Positions 17,038 to 24,571 of a DNA stretch of 45,278 nt are shown here, one piece after another; positions within the stretch are counted from its first letter, which is position 1; every line of letters begins with the position of its first letter. The notes below the pieces were generated by a model, which was not told the origin of the DNA, searched no databases, and saw nothing but the letters and a program-made list of their open reading frames with translations. A program made the translations under genes and the position numbers. The DNA is from Allosphingosinicella sp. Lineage in GTDB: Bacteria; Pseudomonadota; Alphaproteobacteria; Sphingomonadales; Sphingomonadaceae. The stretch spans positions 1-45,278 of the forward strand of contig JAUJOJ010000025.1 of assembly GCA_030447665.1 (NCBI GenBank). The letters are read 5' to 3'.

Positions 17038-17066
17038 TTGACCAATGATCAAGAATCTCCTATTCC
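17038..17066 (+). promoter_or_regulatory. Promoter with overlapping palindromic operator, copy 2
   Basis: The same TTGACCAATGATCAA (17038-17052) again supplies a TTGACC -35, followed by exactly 17 bases and TATTCC. It reads toward the small gene at 17231. Beyond the 15-mer the two sites diverge, so the shared block is more likely a binding site than a recent duplication. Confidence 0.65.
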
Positions 17067-17076
17067 AATAAAGCGA

Positions 17077-17104
17077 AGGCGGAGCCGCGCTAACGACTCC
17101 GCCT
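17077..17104 (+). other. Leader hairpin
   Basis: AGGCGGAG/CTCCGCCT, 8-bp stem, 12-base loop, just downstream of the second promoter. It would lie at the 5' end of a leader of about 160 bases ahead of the gene at 17231. Role unknown. Confidence 0.4.
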
Positions 17105-17230
17105 CCAGGATAAGCGCACGACAGCGGCAGCAATCGGCGCTCGGCTTGGTGAGGGTGTAATCCTCGGCCTCGCAACCGCGGACATACACTCTGACTCGCA
17201 GTTTATCAACGGCTGCCCGGAGTAGATGCT

Positions 17231-17422
17231 ATGTTTGCGAGCACTTACGGAACTACCAAGAAGCCTATCGGCACCACTGCTCAGACGGGTGAGAAGTGCC
17301 CGGAAAGCGGCGTATGGCAGGCACAGAAATCGCCATACGGAACGGCGCCAATCGCAAAGAGCAATGTCATGCCCCCGTATGCGGGCACTGCCGTCACTTG
17401 GAAGCTGATCCAGTATGCGTAA
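17231..17422 (+). CDS. Small cysteine/proline-motif protein (63 aa), unknown function
   Basis: ATG 17231 with GGAG 8 bases upstream. The sequence contains a TGEKCPESGVWQ motif and a C-terminal APIAKSNVMPPYAGTAVTWK. The CPxSGxW and MPPxxGxxVxW pattern recurs in small uncharacterised bacterial proteins, but I cannot name a family. Predicted mostly beta, soluble, with a single Cys. It is transcribed from the second palindrome-overlapped promoter and closed by its own terminator at 17428, so it may be co-controlled with the toxin-antitoxin-like pair. Confidence 0.75.
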   Translation: MFASTYGTTKKPIGTTAQTGEKCPESGVWQAQKSPYGTAPIAKSNVMPPYAGTAVTWKLIQYA

Positions 17423-17427
17423 TTGCG

Positions 17428-17455
17428 GGGGGCAAGCTCGTCTTGCCCCCTTTTT
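17428..17455 (+). terminator. Rho-independent terminator
   Basis: Perfect 9-bp stem GGGGGCAAG/CTTGCCCCC, loop CTCGT, then TTTTT. It separates the 63-aa gene from the DUF2188 gene, whose Shine-Dalgarno begins almost at once, so the latter may depend on read-through. Confidence 0.95.
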
Positions 17456-17469
17456 CCAGGAGAGCAGAC

Positions 17470-17712
17470 ATGAGCGGAGACGATAGAACAGTTTACAGGA
17501 GAGACGATGGCAGTTGGGCGAACAAGCGCGACAGCGCTACTCGCCCGGCAAGCCTGCACCGCACTCAGACCGAGGCCGTTCGGGCAGCCCGCGAGAACCT
17601 GCTGAATGCTGGCGGTGGAGAGCTCAAGACGGAGGGACTGAACGGACAGATTAGAAGCAAGGATACGATTGGGAAGTCCGATCCATGCCCGCCTAAGGAT
17701 CGGGAACACTAA
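17470..17712 (+). CDS. DUF2188 domain protein
   Basis: 80 residues, ATG 17470 after AGGAG. Typical family pattern: VYRRDDGSWANKRDSATRPA, LHRTQTEAVRAARENLLNAG, then GGELKTEGLNGQIRSKDTIG and a terminal PCPPKD. DUF2188 proteins are small cytoplasmic proteins of unknown function, common on accessory DNA. It is the last recognisable gene of the island. Confidence 0.88.
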   Translation: MSGDDRTVYRRDDGSWANKRDSATRPASLHRTQTEAVRAARENLLNAGGGELKTEGLNGQIRSKDTIGKSDPCPPKDREH

Positions 17713-18244
17713 GGGAGGAAAAGCCTCACCATTCCACCTCGTGTTGATCTCCTTCGGCCCTAGCATGAATCGGCGCGTCCAACTTCGGAGTGGTTCATGC
17801 CGGGGCTGGCGCCTGGCCGCCCCGCTGAGACGGCCCAGACGCGAATTCCGGGGACACTGAATTTCGGACCACAATCCCCATTTGGCTATTTACCGTCTGC
17901 GATGCTCGCCCGGTACGGCATGCGCTCCCCTAACGAGCCGTCGGCAAGAACCCGGCGCTCCAACGCAACAACGTCCGCGTCCGGCATTTCCGCTTTCACC
18001 CGGCGGGCGATGGCTATCGCCAACCAAGCGCGGCCTTCGCGTGACGATGAAAGACTATGATTATGATGCGGGCGCTAAGCTCCTGAACTCGACGCTGACG
18101 TTCGACGAGTTCCTGACGGCGTTGCGCAGCGGCCTCGTTGTGCTCAACGTCACACCGACGCCTTCAATCCCGGCGAGATAAGCGGACGCGTCGAGAAGAG
18201 CTGACCCGCCAGCCGGCGTCAGCAGCGGCCGCGCCGCAGGACCC
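17713..18244. other. Island tail without a convincing gene
   Basis: 532 bases. Two short coding-looking stretches exist: on the minus strand about 17905-18060 (EGRAWLAIAIARRVKAEMPD, then VVALERRVLADGSLGERMP, stop near 17900), and on the plus strand 18047-18181 (MKDYDYDAGAKLLNSTLTFD, then EFLTALRSGLVVLNV). Neither has a Shine-Dalgarno or a family I recognise. They look like worn fragments of accessory genes. The motif GAATTCCGGGGACACTGAAT near 17845-17865 recalls ends of transposon-associated sequence but nothing more can be supported. Confidence 0.4.
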
Positions 18245-18535
18245 CTATTTCACCGCGAGCCAGGCCACTGACGCGGCGGCGAGCTTGGTGTCGGCCGAGG
18301 TGCTGACCCGCACGTGGAACCCGTCGGTCGTGACATCCTGCACGTCGACGTTCACTTGGCGCGTGGCGGCATCGGGATCGTCCACTGTCTCGAGCGCGGC
18401 CAGCACGCTCGGCGGCCCGTCGAACGGGGTTGGGAAGGGGACATATTTCACCACCTCCCGCTCGCCGCTTCCCGCCCACATGTAGCCGTTGGGGTAGTGG
18501 TTGAAAACTCCCGCACTCCCTGTGAGCACCGCCAT
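18245..18535 (-). CDS. H-type lectin domain protein
   Basis: 96 residues, one H-type lectin-like beta sandwich: YVPFPTPFDGPPSVLAALET, then the family's DVTTDGFHVRVSTSADTK and the closing VAWLAVK. Members bind sugars in eukaryotes and occur sporadically in bacteria. No signal peptide is visible, so location is uncertain. ATG 18535 follows GAGAGGG. It lies at the right edge of the accessory island and faces away from the hydrolase gene. Confidence 0.7.
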   Translation of the reverse strand: MAVLTGSAGVFNHYPNGYMWAGSGEREVVKYVPFPTPFDGPPSVLAALETVDDPDAATRQVNVDVQDVTTDGFHVRVSTSADTKLAAASVAWLAVK

Positions 18536-18691
18536 CTATCCCTCTCGCGTACAAGGTCACAGAGGATCGGAATCATGTTCGAAGCCGTTCGCCAAGCGGA
18601 AGAAGGTCCATCTTGGACCGATGCCGTCGCATCCTTGCTCGCTTGGCGAACCACCGCGGCTCCCTCCACCGTTCGGCGCGTTCGTGCGCGC

Positions 18692-19471
18692 ATGACCATT
18701 CGCAGCATCCGCCGCGGCTCCGGCAAGCCGCTCCTCCTCGTCCACGGCCTCGGCAGCAGCCGACGCGCCTGGGGCGGAGTCCTCCCGTCCCTTGCCGCCA
18801 CCCGCGAGGTGATCGTCATCGACTTGCCCGGCCATGGCGAGAGCCCGGCCGAAGCGGACAGCGGCACCTTTGCCGGTCTTGCTCGCAGCTTCGATGAATG
18901 GCTCGGCCGTGAAGGGCTTGCCGGCGTCGACATGGTCGGCAGCTCGATGGGCGCCCGGCTCGTGCTCGAAATGGCGCGGCGCGGCCGTTCGGGGGCGACG
19001 GTCGCGCTCGATCCCGGCGGCTTCTGGCAGGGCTGGGAGCGCAGGTGGGTGAAGACGACGCTCACCGCCTCCGTCGCCTTGCTCCGCACCCTGCGGCCGG
19101 CGCTGCCCGCGCTTGCCCGCAATGCCGCCGGCCGCACGGCTTTGCTCGCCCAGCTCTCGGCCCGGCCTTGGGCGCTCGATGGCGATCTCGTCGCGGCCGA
19201 GCTCGCCAGCTTCGCCGACACCTCCACCTTCAACGCCCTTGTCCAGGATCTCAGCGACGGCGCGGTGCAGGAAGGCCCGTCCGCTCCGCCGTCCGGCCCC
19301 GTCACCATCGGCTGGGGCCGCCACGATCGCCTCTGCTTCCCCGCCCAAGCGCTGCGGGCCGAGGCCGCCTTTCCCGGCGCACGCCTGGCTTGGTTCGAGA
19401 AGAGCGGCCATTTTCCGATGTGGGATCAGCCCGAAGAGACGATCGCCACGATCGTCGAGACGGTCGGCTGA
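18692..19471 (+). CDS. Alpha/beta hydrolase
   Basis: About 259 residues. Motifs: LLLVHGLGSSRRAWGGVLPS (oxyanion hole HGLG), VIVIDLPGHGES, the nucleophile elbow MVGSSMGARL, acid GRHDRLCFP and the histidine in KSGHFPMWDQPE. Substrate unknown. I chose ATG 18692 because the family fold starts right there (MTIRSIRRGSGKP). ATG 18575 has a better Shine-Dalgarno (GAGGA) and would add 39 residues, but it leaves only 39 bases to the divergent lectin start. Confidence 0.9.
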   Translation: MTIRSIRRGSGKPLLLVHGLGSSRRAWGGVLPSLAATREVIVIDLPGHGESPAEADSGTFAGLARSFDEWLGREGLAGVDMVGSSMGARLVLEMARRGRSGATVALDPGGFWQGWERRWVKTTLTASVALLRTLRPALPALARNAAGRTALLAQLSARPWALDGDLVAAELASFADTSTFNALVQDLSDGAVQEGPSAPPSGPVTIGWGRHDRLCFPAQALRAEAAFPGARLAWFEKSGHFPMWDQPEETIATIVETVG

Positions 19472-19550
19472 GCCTGCTATCCCGCGCCCCTCCTATTCGC
19501 TGGCATTGGCGGCGCGGCGCCCATAGACGGGCCCGGAAATGGAGGCCGGA

Positions 19551-20480
19551 ATGGTGACGGATGCAGATCAGGCGGCGAAGGCGGTCCCCAACCGGCGCAT
19601 CGCCTTGCTCATCGATGCCGACAACGTCTCCCACGGAAAGATCGCGGCGATGCTCGCCGAGCTCTCCAAATACGGCGTCGCCAATATCCGCCGCGCTTAT
19701 GGCGATTGGGCAAGCCCCGGTCTCAAGGGCTGGACCGCGCGGCTCCACAAGCATGCCATCCGTCCGGTCCAGCAATTCAGTTATTCGAAAGGTAAGAACG
19801 CCACCGACATGGCGCTGGTGATCGACGCCATGGAATTGCTCTATACGCAGAAGCTCGACGCCTTCTGCATCGCCTCGAGCGATGCGGATTTCACGCCGCT
19901 CGTCATGCAGCTGCGCGCCAACGGCCACGAAGTCTACGGCTTCGGCGAACGCAAGACGCCGGAGCCCTTCGTCAACGCCTGCTCGACCTTCCTCTACCTC
20001 GACAGCCTCGGCGAGGAGGCGCCGCCCGCGCCTGCGGCCGCGGCGGCAGCGGCACCCGCCGAGCGGCCCGCCAGAATTGCGGCCCGGCCCGCCGGCAATC
20101 CGGCGGGCGACCCCGCTGCCCAAGCCGATCCCAAGCCCGAACCGAAGCCGCCGCTCAGCCAGGATGCCTTCCTGGTGTCGGTGCTTCGCGGGGCCGTGGA
20201 GGCGACGGCGGGCGACGATGGCTGGGCGAATCTCGCCGCCGCCGGAAGCGCGGCGAAGCGCCAGGCGCCTATCGATCCGCGCAATTACGGGAAGAAGAAC
20301 TTCCCAAAGCTGTTCGAGGCGGTCGGCCTTTTCGACATCGTCAAGGCGGAGGGCAACGGCCAGACCTACGTCGCCGACAAGCGCAACAAGGACCGCAGCG
20401 CGGAGCCCGCCGGTGGGCGCGGGGAAGCGCTTGCCGACCGTCTGCCCGGCGCTATCGGAGCTCCATCGCGCCAGGGATAA
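19551..20480 (+). CDS. NYN domain RNase-like protein with C-terminal OST-HTH/LOTUS domain
   Basis: 309 residues. The N-terminal NYN (PIN-like) domain has its acidic catalytic set: LLIDADNVS, FSYSKGKNATDMALVIDA and IASSDADFTPLV, followed by GERKTPEPFVNAC. A proline/alanine-rich linker (about 155-205) leads to an OST-HTH/LOTUS domain (SVLRGAVEATAGDDGWANLA, NYGKKNFPKLFEAVGLFDI). LabA-like proteins of this architecture are predicted RNA-processing nucleases. ATG 19551 follows GGAGG at 6 bases. A small membrane protein follows. Confidence 0.9.
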   Translation: MVTDADQAAKAVPNRRIALLIDADNVSHGKIAAMLAELSKYGVANIRRAYGDWASPGLKGWTARLHKHAIRPVQQFSYSKGKNATDMALVIDAMELLYTQKLDAFCIASSDADFTPLVMQLRANGHEVYGFGERKTPEPFVNACSTFLYLDSLGEEAPPAPAAAAAAAPAERPARIAARPAGNPAGDPAAQADPKPEPKPPLSQDAFLVSVLRGAVEATAGDDGWANLAAAGSAAKRQAPIDPRNYGKKNFPKLFEAVGLFDIVKAEGNGQTYVADKRNKDRSAEPAGGRGEALADRLPGAIGAPSRQG

Positions 20481-20679
20481 GCAGCCGGGCCATTGTGAAA
20501 GATTTCCCGGGGCGCCCTCGCACTGTCAGCTTCAGCCAGCGCTGCGCTCTCGTCAGGGCCTCGCGGCCGTGGCAAGAGGCCGCATGCCGCTTCGCCGCCC
20601 CGCCTCCGCCCGCTCGATGCTCCGCGCCTTCCAGGCGATCCGGGGCGCGGCGCCCGACCCGCGGAACCCGCGGAAGGAA

Positions 20680-20704
20680 CCCGCGAAACTACTACTTTCG
20701 CGGG
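20680..20704. repeat. Palindromic hairpin
   Basis: CCCGCGAAA-ctactac-TTTCGCGGG, 9-bp perfect stem, the same layout as the CCCATCGAAGT hairpin of the family A repeats. It lies 20 bases before the membrane protein gene. The rest of 20481-20723 shows nothing else. Confidence 0.5.
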
Positions 20705-20723
20705 AAGCCCGGATCCCGCCTTC

Positions 20724-21143
20724 ATGGCCGATCTCGATTATGCTCAGCACAAGGACAGCGATCTTTCGATCCGGATCGGTGCGCTGCTCGCCTTTGACGG
20801 CCTGCTCGTCACGGCCGGCATCAATCCGCTCACCGCCTCGCCCGGCGCGCTCAGCCTCGATGCGCCGAGCCAGCCGATCCAGGTGGCGGTGATCGCGCTC
20901 GGCATGGCGGTGCTCGCCGCGTCTTCCTATCTGTGCGTGCGCGCCATCCTGATCGGCGAGGAATTCTCGCCCGAGGGGATCGAGGACAATCCGCAGGCGC
21001 TCGCCCAGCGCCTGATCGCCGCCTATGTCGCCTCGATCGACGCGCAGACCCGCCTCGTTGCCCTGGCCGGGCGCCTCACCGTGACCGGCGGGCTCATCAC
21101 CTTTTTGGGCTGCCTCTGGATCCTCCTCGACAAGATCTTCTGA
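20724..21143 (+). CDS. Three-helix membrane protein, unknown function
   Basis: 139 residues. A short polar N-terminus (MADLDYAQHKDSDLSIR) is followed by membrane segments at about 18-35, 52-75 and 112-135. Between the second and third lies a polar stretch (GEEFSPEGIEDNPQALAQR). The plan, a charged entry then a membrane helix with LLAFDG, is loosely reminiscent of small effector membrane proteins of the DUF5706 kind, but no cyclase or other partner is adjacent and the likeness is weak. Confidence 0.65.
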   Translation: MADLDYAQHKDSDLSIRIGALLAFDGLLVTAGINPLTASPGALSLDAPSQPIQVAVIALGMAVLAASSYLCVRAILIGEEFSPEGIEDNPQALAQRLIAAYVASIDAQTRLVALAGRLTVTGGLITFLGCLWILLDKIF

Positions 21144-21167
21144 CGCTCTCCAGACCATATCAAGGTC

Positions 21168-21374
21168 TAGACCAAGATCGCTTCAGGTTGAGATCAACCT
21201 GAAGCGTGAATCTTGGTCTCAACCATCTGAATAGAGCCAGATTGGGACCCCATCGAAGTAATGACAGCGGCGCGGCTTCCCCCGGAAGCCGCTTTGGATC
21301 CGCTGTCATTTCGATGGGAATTCACGCTCTCGGCGGAAGCCGAAGCGCTTCCACCTCAAACGATCTGGCTCTAG
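21168..21374. repeat. Composite family A repeat with a palindrome inserted in its middle hairpin
   Basis: Same order as 11484-11652. The middle hairpin arms CCCATCGAA (21249-21257) and TTCGATGGG (21310-21318) are pushed apart by a segment with arms AATGACAGCGG (21260-21270)/CCGCTGTCATT (21300-21310), which itself contains GCGGCTTCC/GGAAGCCGC (21272-21280/21284-21292). Three nested stems result. Confidence 0.85.
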
Positions 21375-21405
21375 GCACGAGGCGCGGCGTCCCCATATCC
21401 GCCCT

Positions 21406-21643
21406 ATGAATATCGCTCGAACCGCCTTTCCCCTGTTGCTGCTCATCGCTGCCGCCTGCGCCGTCCGAGACTCCGAAGGCCGCGCCAGGCGCGGTCGAGC
21501 GGACCGTCGCGGAGCTCGACCGCAACGAGGCCGCCGAACGTGCGCAAACGATCCGCAAGCTCGACCGCGAGGCCGAAGCGCGGGCGGATGAAGCTCAGCG
21601 GCGGATCAGGGCAAGCGAGCGGCAGCGGCTGAAGCAGGATTAG
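21406..21643 (+). CDS. Small coiled-coil lipoprotein, frameshifted
   Basis: About 79 residues after correcting one missing base near 21461. N-terminal lipoprotein signal MNIARTAFPLLLLIAAAC, then a charged helix: VERTVAELDRNEAAERAQTI followed by RKLDREAEARADEAQRRI. Likely anchored in the periplasm. No family recognised. ATG 21406; stop 21641-21643. Confidence 0.6.
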
Positions 21644-21666
21644 CTTTTTCGCGAGAAAGCCTCCAT

Positions 21667-21873
21667 ATGGCCGTTATGACATTTCCTCCCAGCACGCTCG
21701 AACGGGCGTTCGAACTCGCCCGCTCCGGCGAATGCACCAACACCGCCGAGATCCGCGCTCGCCTCAAGAGCGAGCGCCACGATCAGGTCGAAGCCCATCT
21801 CCAGGGCCCCTCGATCAACCGCCAGCTTCGCCTGCTCTGCGAAGAAGCCGCCCGCAACCGCCAGCCGGCCTAG
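21667..21873 (+). CDS. Small conserved hypothetical protein (68 aa)
   Basis: MTFPPSTLERAFELARSGEC, then a helical stretch (TAEIRARLKSERHDQVEAHL) and SINRQLRLLCEEAARN. The pattern is that of small all-helical alphaproteobacterial proteins, possibly DNA- or RNA-binding. Start ATG 21667; ATG 21676 is an alternative. The stop lies in a family A repeat. Confidence 0.65.
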   Translation: MAVMTFPPSTLERAFELARSGECTNTAEIRARLKSERHDQVEAHLQGPSINRQLRLLCEEAARNRQPA

Positions 21874-22028
21874 ACCTTGATCGGATCAGGCCGAATCAGC
21901 CTGATCCGTGACTCAAGGTTGAGCTCTATGAAAAGGGCCTGCTTCACGCTTGGGGCTGGTTCAGCCTGAAACGGCCTAGGCCAAGATCGCTTCAGGTTGA
22001 ATCAGCCTGAAGCGTGAATCTTGGCCTA
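21872..22028. repeat. Two family A half-units in tandem
   Basis: First: AGACCTTGAT... GGATCAGG/CCTGATCC ...ACTCAAGGTT (21872-21922). Second: TAGGCCAAGAT/ATCTTGGCCTA (21977-22028) with inner CGCTTCAGG/CCTGAAGCG. They fill the gap before the convergent depolymerase gene. Confidence 0.7.
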
Positions 22029-22068
22029 GATGGTCTAGAGCCATCTGAATAGAGCCCGCCGCGGCCGC

Positions 22069-23263
22069 TCAGCGCATCAGGCCGGCGGCCTTGAGCGCGT
22101 CCTCGATCACCTTTTGAACCTCGTTCGCGGGTGCGGAGGAGGAAATGGCGGCGGCCCTTGCCGCATTAGGACTCGCTCCCCTTCAGGCTGACCCGGGAAC
22201 GAGTCTGTTTTCCTTTGATTGCCGTGCTTTCCGAGCCGTCAGGCGATTCCACCTGACCAGAAAGCACTCCAGGATCCCGCTTGACCGGCGCCGCTTGCGG
22301 CTCGGGTGCGATGCCGAAGAAGGCGGCGATCCGGTCGGTCGAGCTGAGGCCGACGTCGAGCATATGCGCCATCGCCTCGCCCGATTGCCCGTCGTCGGTG
22401 CCTGGCATCAGCGGCGTGCCGTGCGCCATTCCGGTGATCTCATATTCCTCGACGAGCTCGCGTCCGTCCGGGCCGGTCCACACCCGCCGCGGATAGCCTT
22501 CGACCGTCTCCGTCCGTGCCGGCTCCGAAGGGAGGCCGTGGATTGCGGTCCATTGCCTGACGATCGCGTCCGCGTTGCTCGGCATCACCGTCCGGTCCTC
22601 GCTTCCCTGCCAGACGGAGATGCGCGGCCACGGGCCCTTGTGCGGCGAGGCCCTGCGGACATGGCCGGCAAGCTCGGCCGTGTCCGCCTGCGCCCGGCCG
22701 CCCATGCACTGGAACGCCTCCGCGACGCCCGACGCGCAGCCATAGGGAATGCCGGCAATGATCGCGCCGCCCGAGAACAGGTCAGGATAGGTTGCCAGCA
22801 TCACGGACGCCATCGCGCCGCCGGCCGAAAGCCCGGTGACGAAGACGCGCTTGCGATCGATGCTGTATTGACTGCACATCGCCTCCACCATCGCCCGGAT
22901 CGATGCCGCCTCGCCCATGCCGCGCTGGCTGTCGTTGGCGGTGTACCAATTGAAGCAGAGATTCGGATTATTGGCGCGGGTCTGCTCGGGGAAGAGCAGG
23001 GCGAAGCCGTGCCGCTCGGCGAGCCGCGACCAGCCCGATCCCTGATCGTATCCCGCCGCATTCTGGGTGCAGCCGTGGAGCACGACCACCAAAGGCGCGG
23101 GAGTCTCGAGCGTCTCCGGCACATAATGTAGGGCGGTGAGGTTGCCGGGATTCTGCTTGAGCCCGCCGAGCTCGGAGAGCCGGTCGCTCCCATGCGACGG
23201 CGTCAGCGCCTGCAGGATTTTGCCGGCGGAGGCCAGCTTGGAAAGTGACTTGGTCAGGCGCAT
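22069..23263 (-). CDS. PHB depolymerase family esterase, frameshifted near the C-terminus
   Basis: Alpha/beta hydrolase of the extracellular PHB depolymerase/feruloyl esterase family. Motifs: LVVVLHGCTQNAAGYDQGSG (oxyanion), nucleophile VTGLSAGGAMASVM, acid WQGSEDRTVMPSN and histidine ITGMAHGTPL. About 395 residues. The N-terminus has no clear signal peptide (MRLTKSLSKLASAGKILQAL). The frame breaks near 22170. After it, the conserved-looking tail NEVQKVIEDALKAAGLMR reads to a stop at 22069-22071. ATG 23263 follows GAGGA. A PHA-system protein is encoded near the other end of the window, so PHB metabolism is plausible. Confidence 0.88.
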
Positions 23264-23419
23264 CGAACATCCTCAACTGGCGGCATCCGGAAGGGACGCC
23301 GCACGGGTTCAACGACAGAGTAGATGGGTTGTTGCTGCAGTGCAGCAAAAAAACCTTCCAGGCGTTCGCCACTCCCGGATTTCATTGCCGCCGCTGATCG
23401 GCCGCGCCATGGTCTCAGA

Positions 23420-23770
23420 ATGCGGATCTTCAACGTCGACTCGGTCGCGCCCGCGGACCGTCCGGGCCTTACCGATCAGCTGCTGCCGGACGAGATCGTG
23501 GTGGAGGCGTTCCACGCGCAGTCAGCCACGATCCTGTTCACCGACAGGCGGATCGTCACCGTCCAGCTCCAGGTGCTACTTGCCGAGCGAAGCGAGACGA
23601 GCTCCTTCTCCTATCGCGCGATGCGGCAATTCTCGATGGTGCAGGGCTCACCGTCCGAGAGCCGGAGCGAGATCAGGATCTGGCTCGCCCCCGACCCGCA
23701 GCCGCTTCACCTGCGCGCCAATCCCGGCACCGACCTCGGACCGCTGCACCGCCTGCTGGCGCTGGTCTGA
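23420..23770 (+). CDS. Bacterial PH domain protein
   Basis: 116 residues of one bacterial pleckstrin-homology-like domain: LLPDEIVVEAFHAQSATILF, FTDRRIVTVQLQVL, SFSYRAMRQFSMVQ and EIRIWLAPDPQPLHLR. The family is cytoplasmic with unknown ligand. Start ATG 23420; the Shine-Dalgarno is weak. Confidence 0.75.
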   Translation: MRIFNVDSVAPADRPGLTDQLLPDEIVVEAFHAQSATILFTDRRIVTVQLQVLLAERSETSSFSYRAMRQFSMVQGSPSESRSEIRIWLAPDPQPLHLRANPGTDLGPLHRLLALV

Positions 23771-23777
23771 CAGGCCG

Positions 23778-23949
23778 ATGGATTATTGCGAATATCAGCG
23801 TGACAGCGTGAGGCCCGGCAGGCGCTTCGCGAGTGCCGCCGCGACCTGCGCTAGGCCCGCCGCCAATATCGGCGCGACCTGCGCGACGATCGCTGCGTCA
23901 TGGCAGAAGCCGCTACTGGGACGGCTATGGCTGGCGTGATCGCTGGTAA
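23778..23949 (+). CDS. Small Arg/Tyr-rich protein, frameshifted
   Basis: Seven bases after the PH gene. ATG 23778 reads MDYCEYQRDSVR. Joining frames gives QALRECRRDLR, ARRQYRRDLRDDRC and finally SRYWDGYGWRDRW before a stop at 23947-23949. The highly regular Arg/Asp heptad-like pattern in all three pieces and the clean stop argue that it is one gene of about 57 residues broken by indels. No family known. Confidence 0.4.
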
Positions 23950-23968
23950 TCGACTCGGCGGCTGAAGG

Positions 23969-24525
23969 TCAGGCGCACCAGGGCTCGCGACGGCCGGTCC
24001 AGGTGCGCGCCAAGCCTTCGGCGACGAGCTGATCGCCGAGCGAGCGTCCGCCGCGCGTTACCACCCGGAGCTTGCGGCCGTAGCGGTCCTCGTCCCGGCC
24101 GACCGGCCGCAGCTCGAACGGGCCTTGGCGCAGGAGCTGGTCCATCCGCCGCGTCGCGCGGGCGGCGAGCTTCGTCTCGTAGGCGCAGCGGCCCCGCAAT
24201 TCGGGCGTGTCGATGTCGGCGATGCGATCTTCTCCCCGCCATAGCGGAACGTGTCCCCGTCGATGATGCGGACGGCCATCGGGTTGGCGGCCATGGGATC
24301 GGCAGATCGGCCCGCTCCGGCGACAGCCATGTCGGACGCGTTCCAGGGCACCAGCACATAAGAGAGGCCCGCCAAGACGCCGCCAAGCAGCACCAGCCTG
24401 ATCTCGCCGGCGGTGAATGCAGCCTTCCGATGCCGCTTGCGCATAGGCCAGCGATGCCTGCTCCACTGGCCCGCCCAGCCGCGGCGGGTCTTCGGAACGG
24501 TGCGCGGCGTCCAATGCTTCGACAT
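23969..24525 (-). CDS. Membrane-anchored thermonuclease (SNase-like), frameshifted
   Basis: About 185 residues. A basic N-terminus (RHRWPMRKRHRKAAFTAGEI), one membrane segment (LVLLGGVLAGLSYVLVPW), then an SNase domain: VRIIDGDTFRYGG, RIADIDTPELRG (catalytic Arg and Asp), a GPFELRPVGRDEDRYGRKL stretch with the conserved D-YGR motif, and LVAEGLARTW. The break near 24233 falls between the first two motifs. Probably a Ca-dependent nuclease facing the periplasm. ATG 24525. Confidence 0.85.
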
Positions 24526-24571
24526 GCGGCAAGCCTAGCCGGCGAAGTGCGAAGGCGAGCAAGAACGAGCT

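Noticed and set aside
17713..18244. A transposase or phage gene in the island tail
   Set aside because: Only short unmatched fragments are readable; no DDE, HTH or integrase motif could be found on either strand.
23264..23419. Divergent regulatory region between PHB esterase and PH gene
   Set aside because: I looked for paired hexamers or palindromes and saw none that stands out from background.
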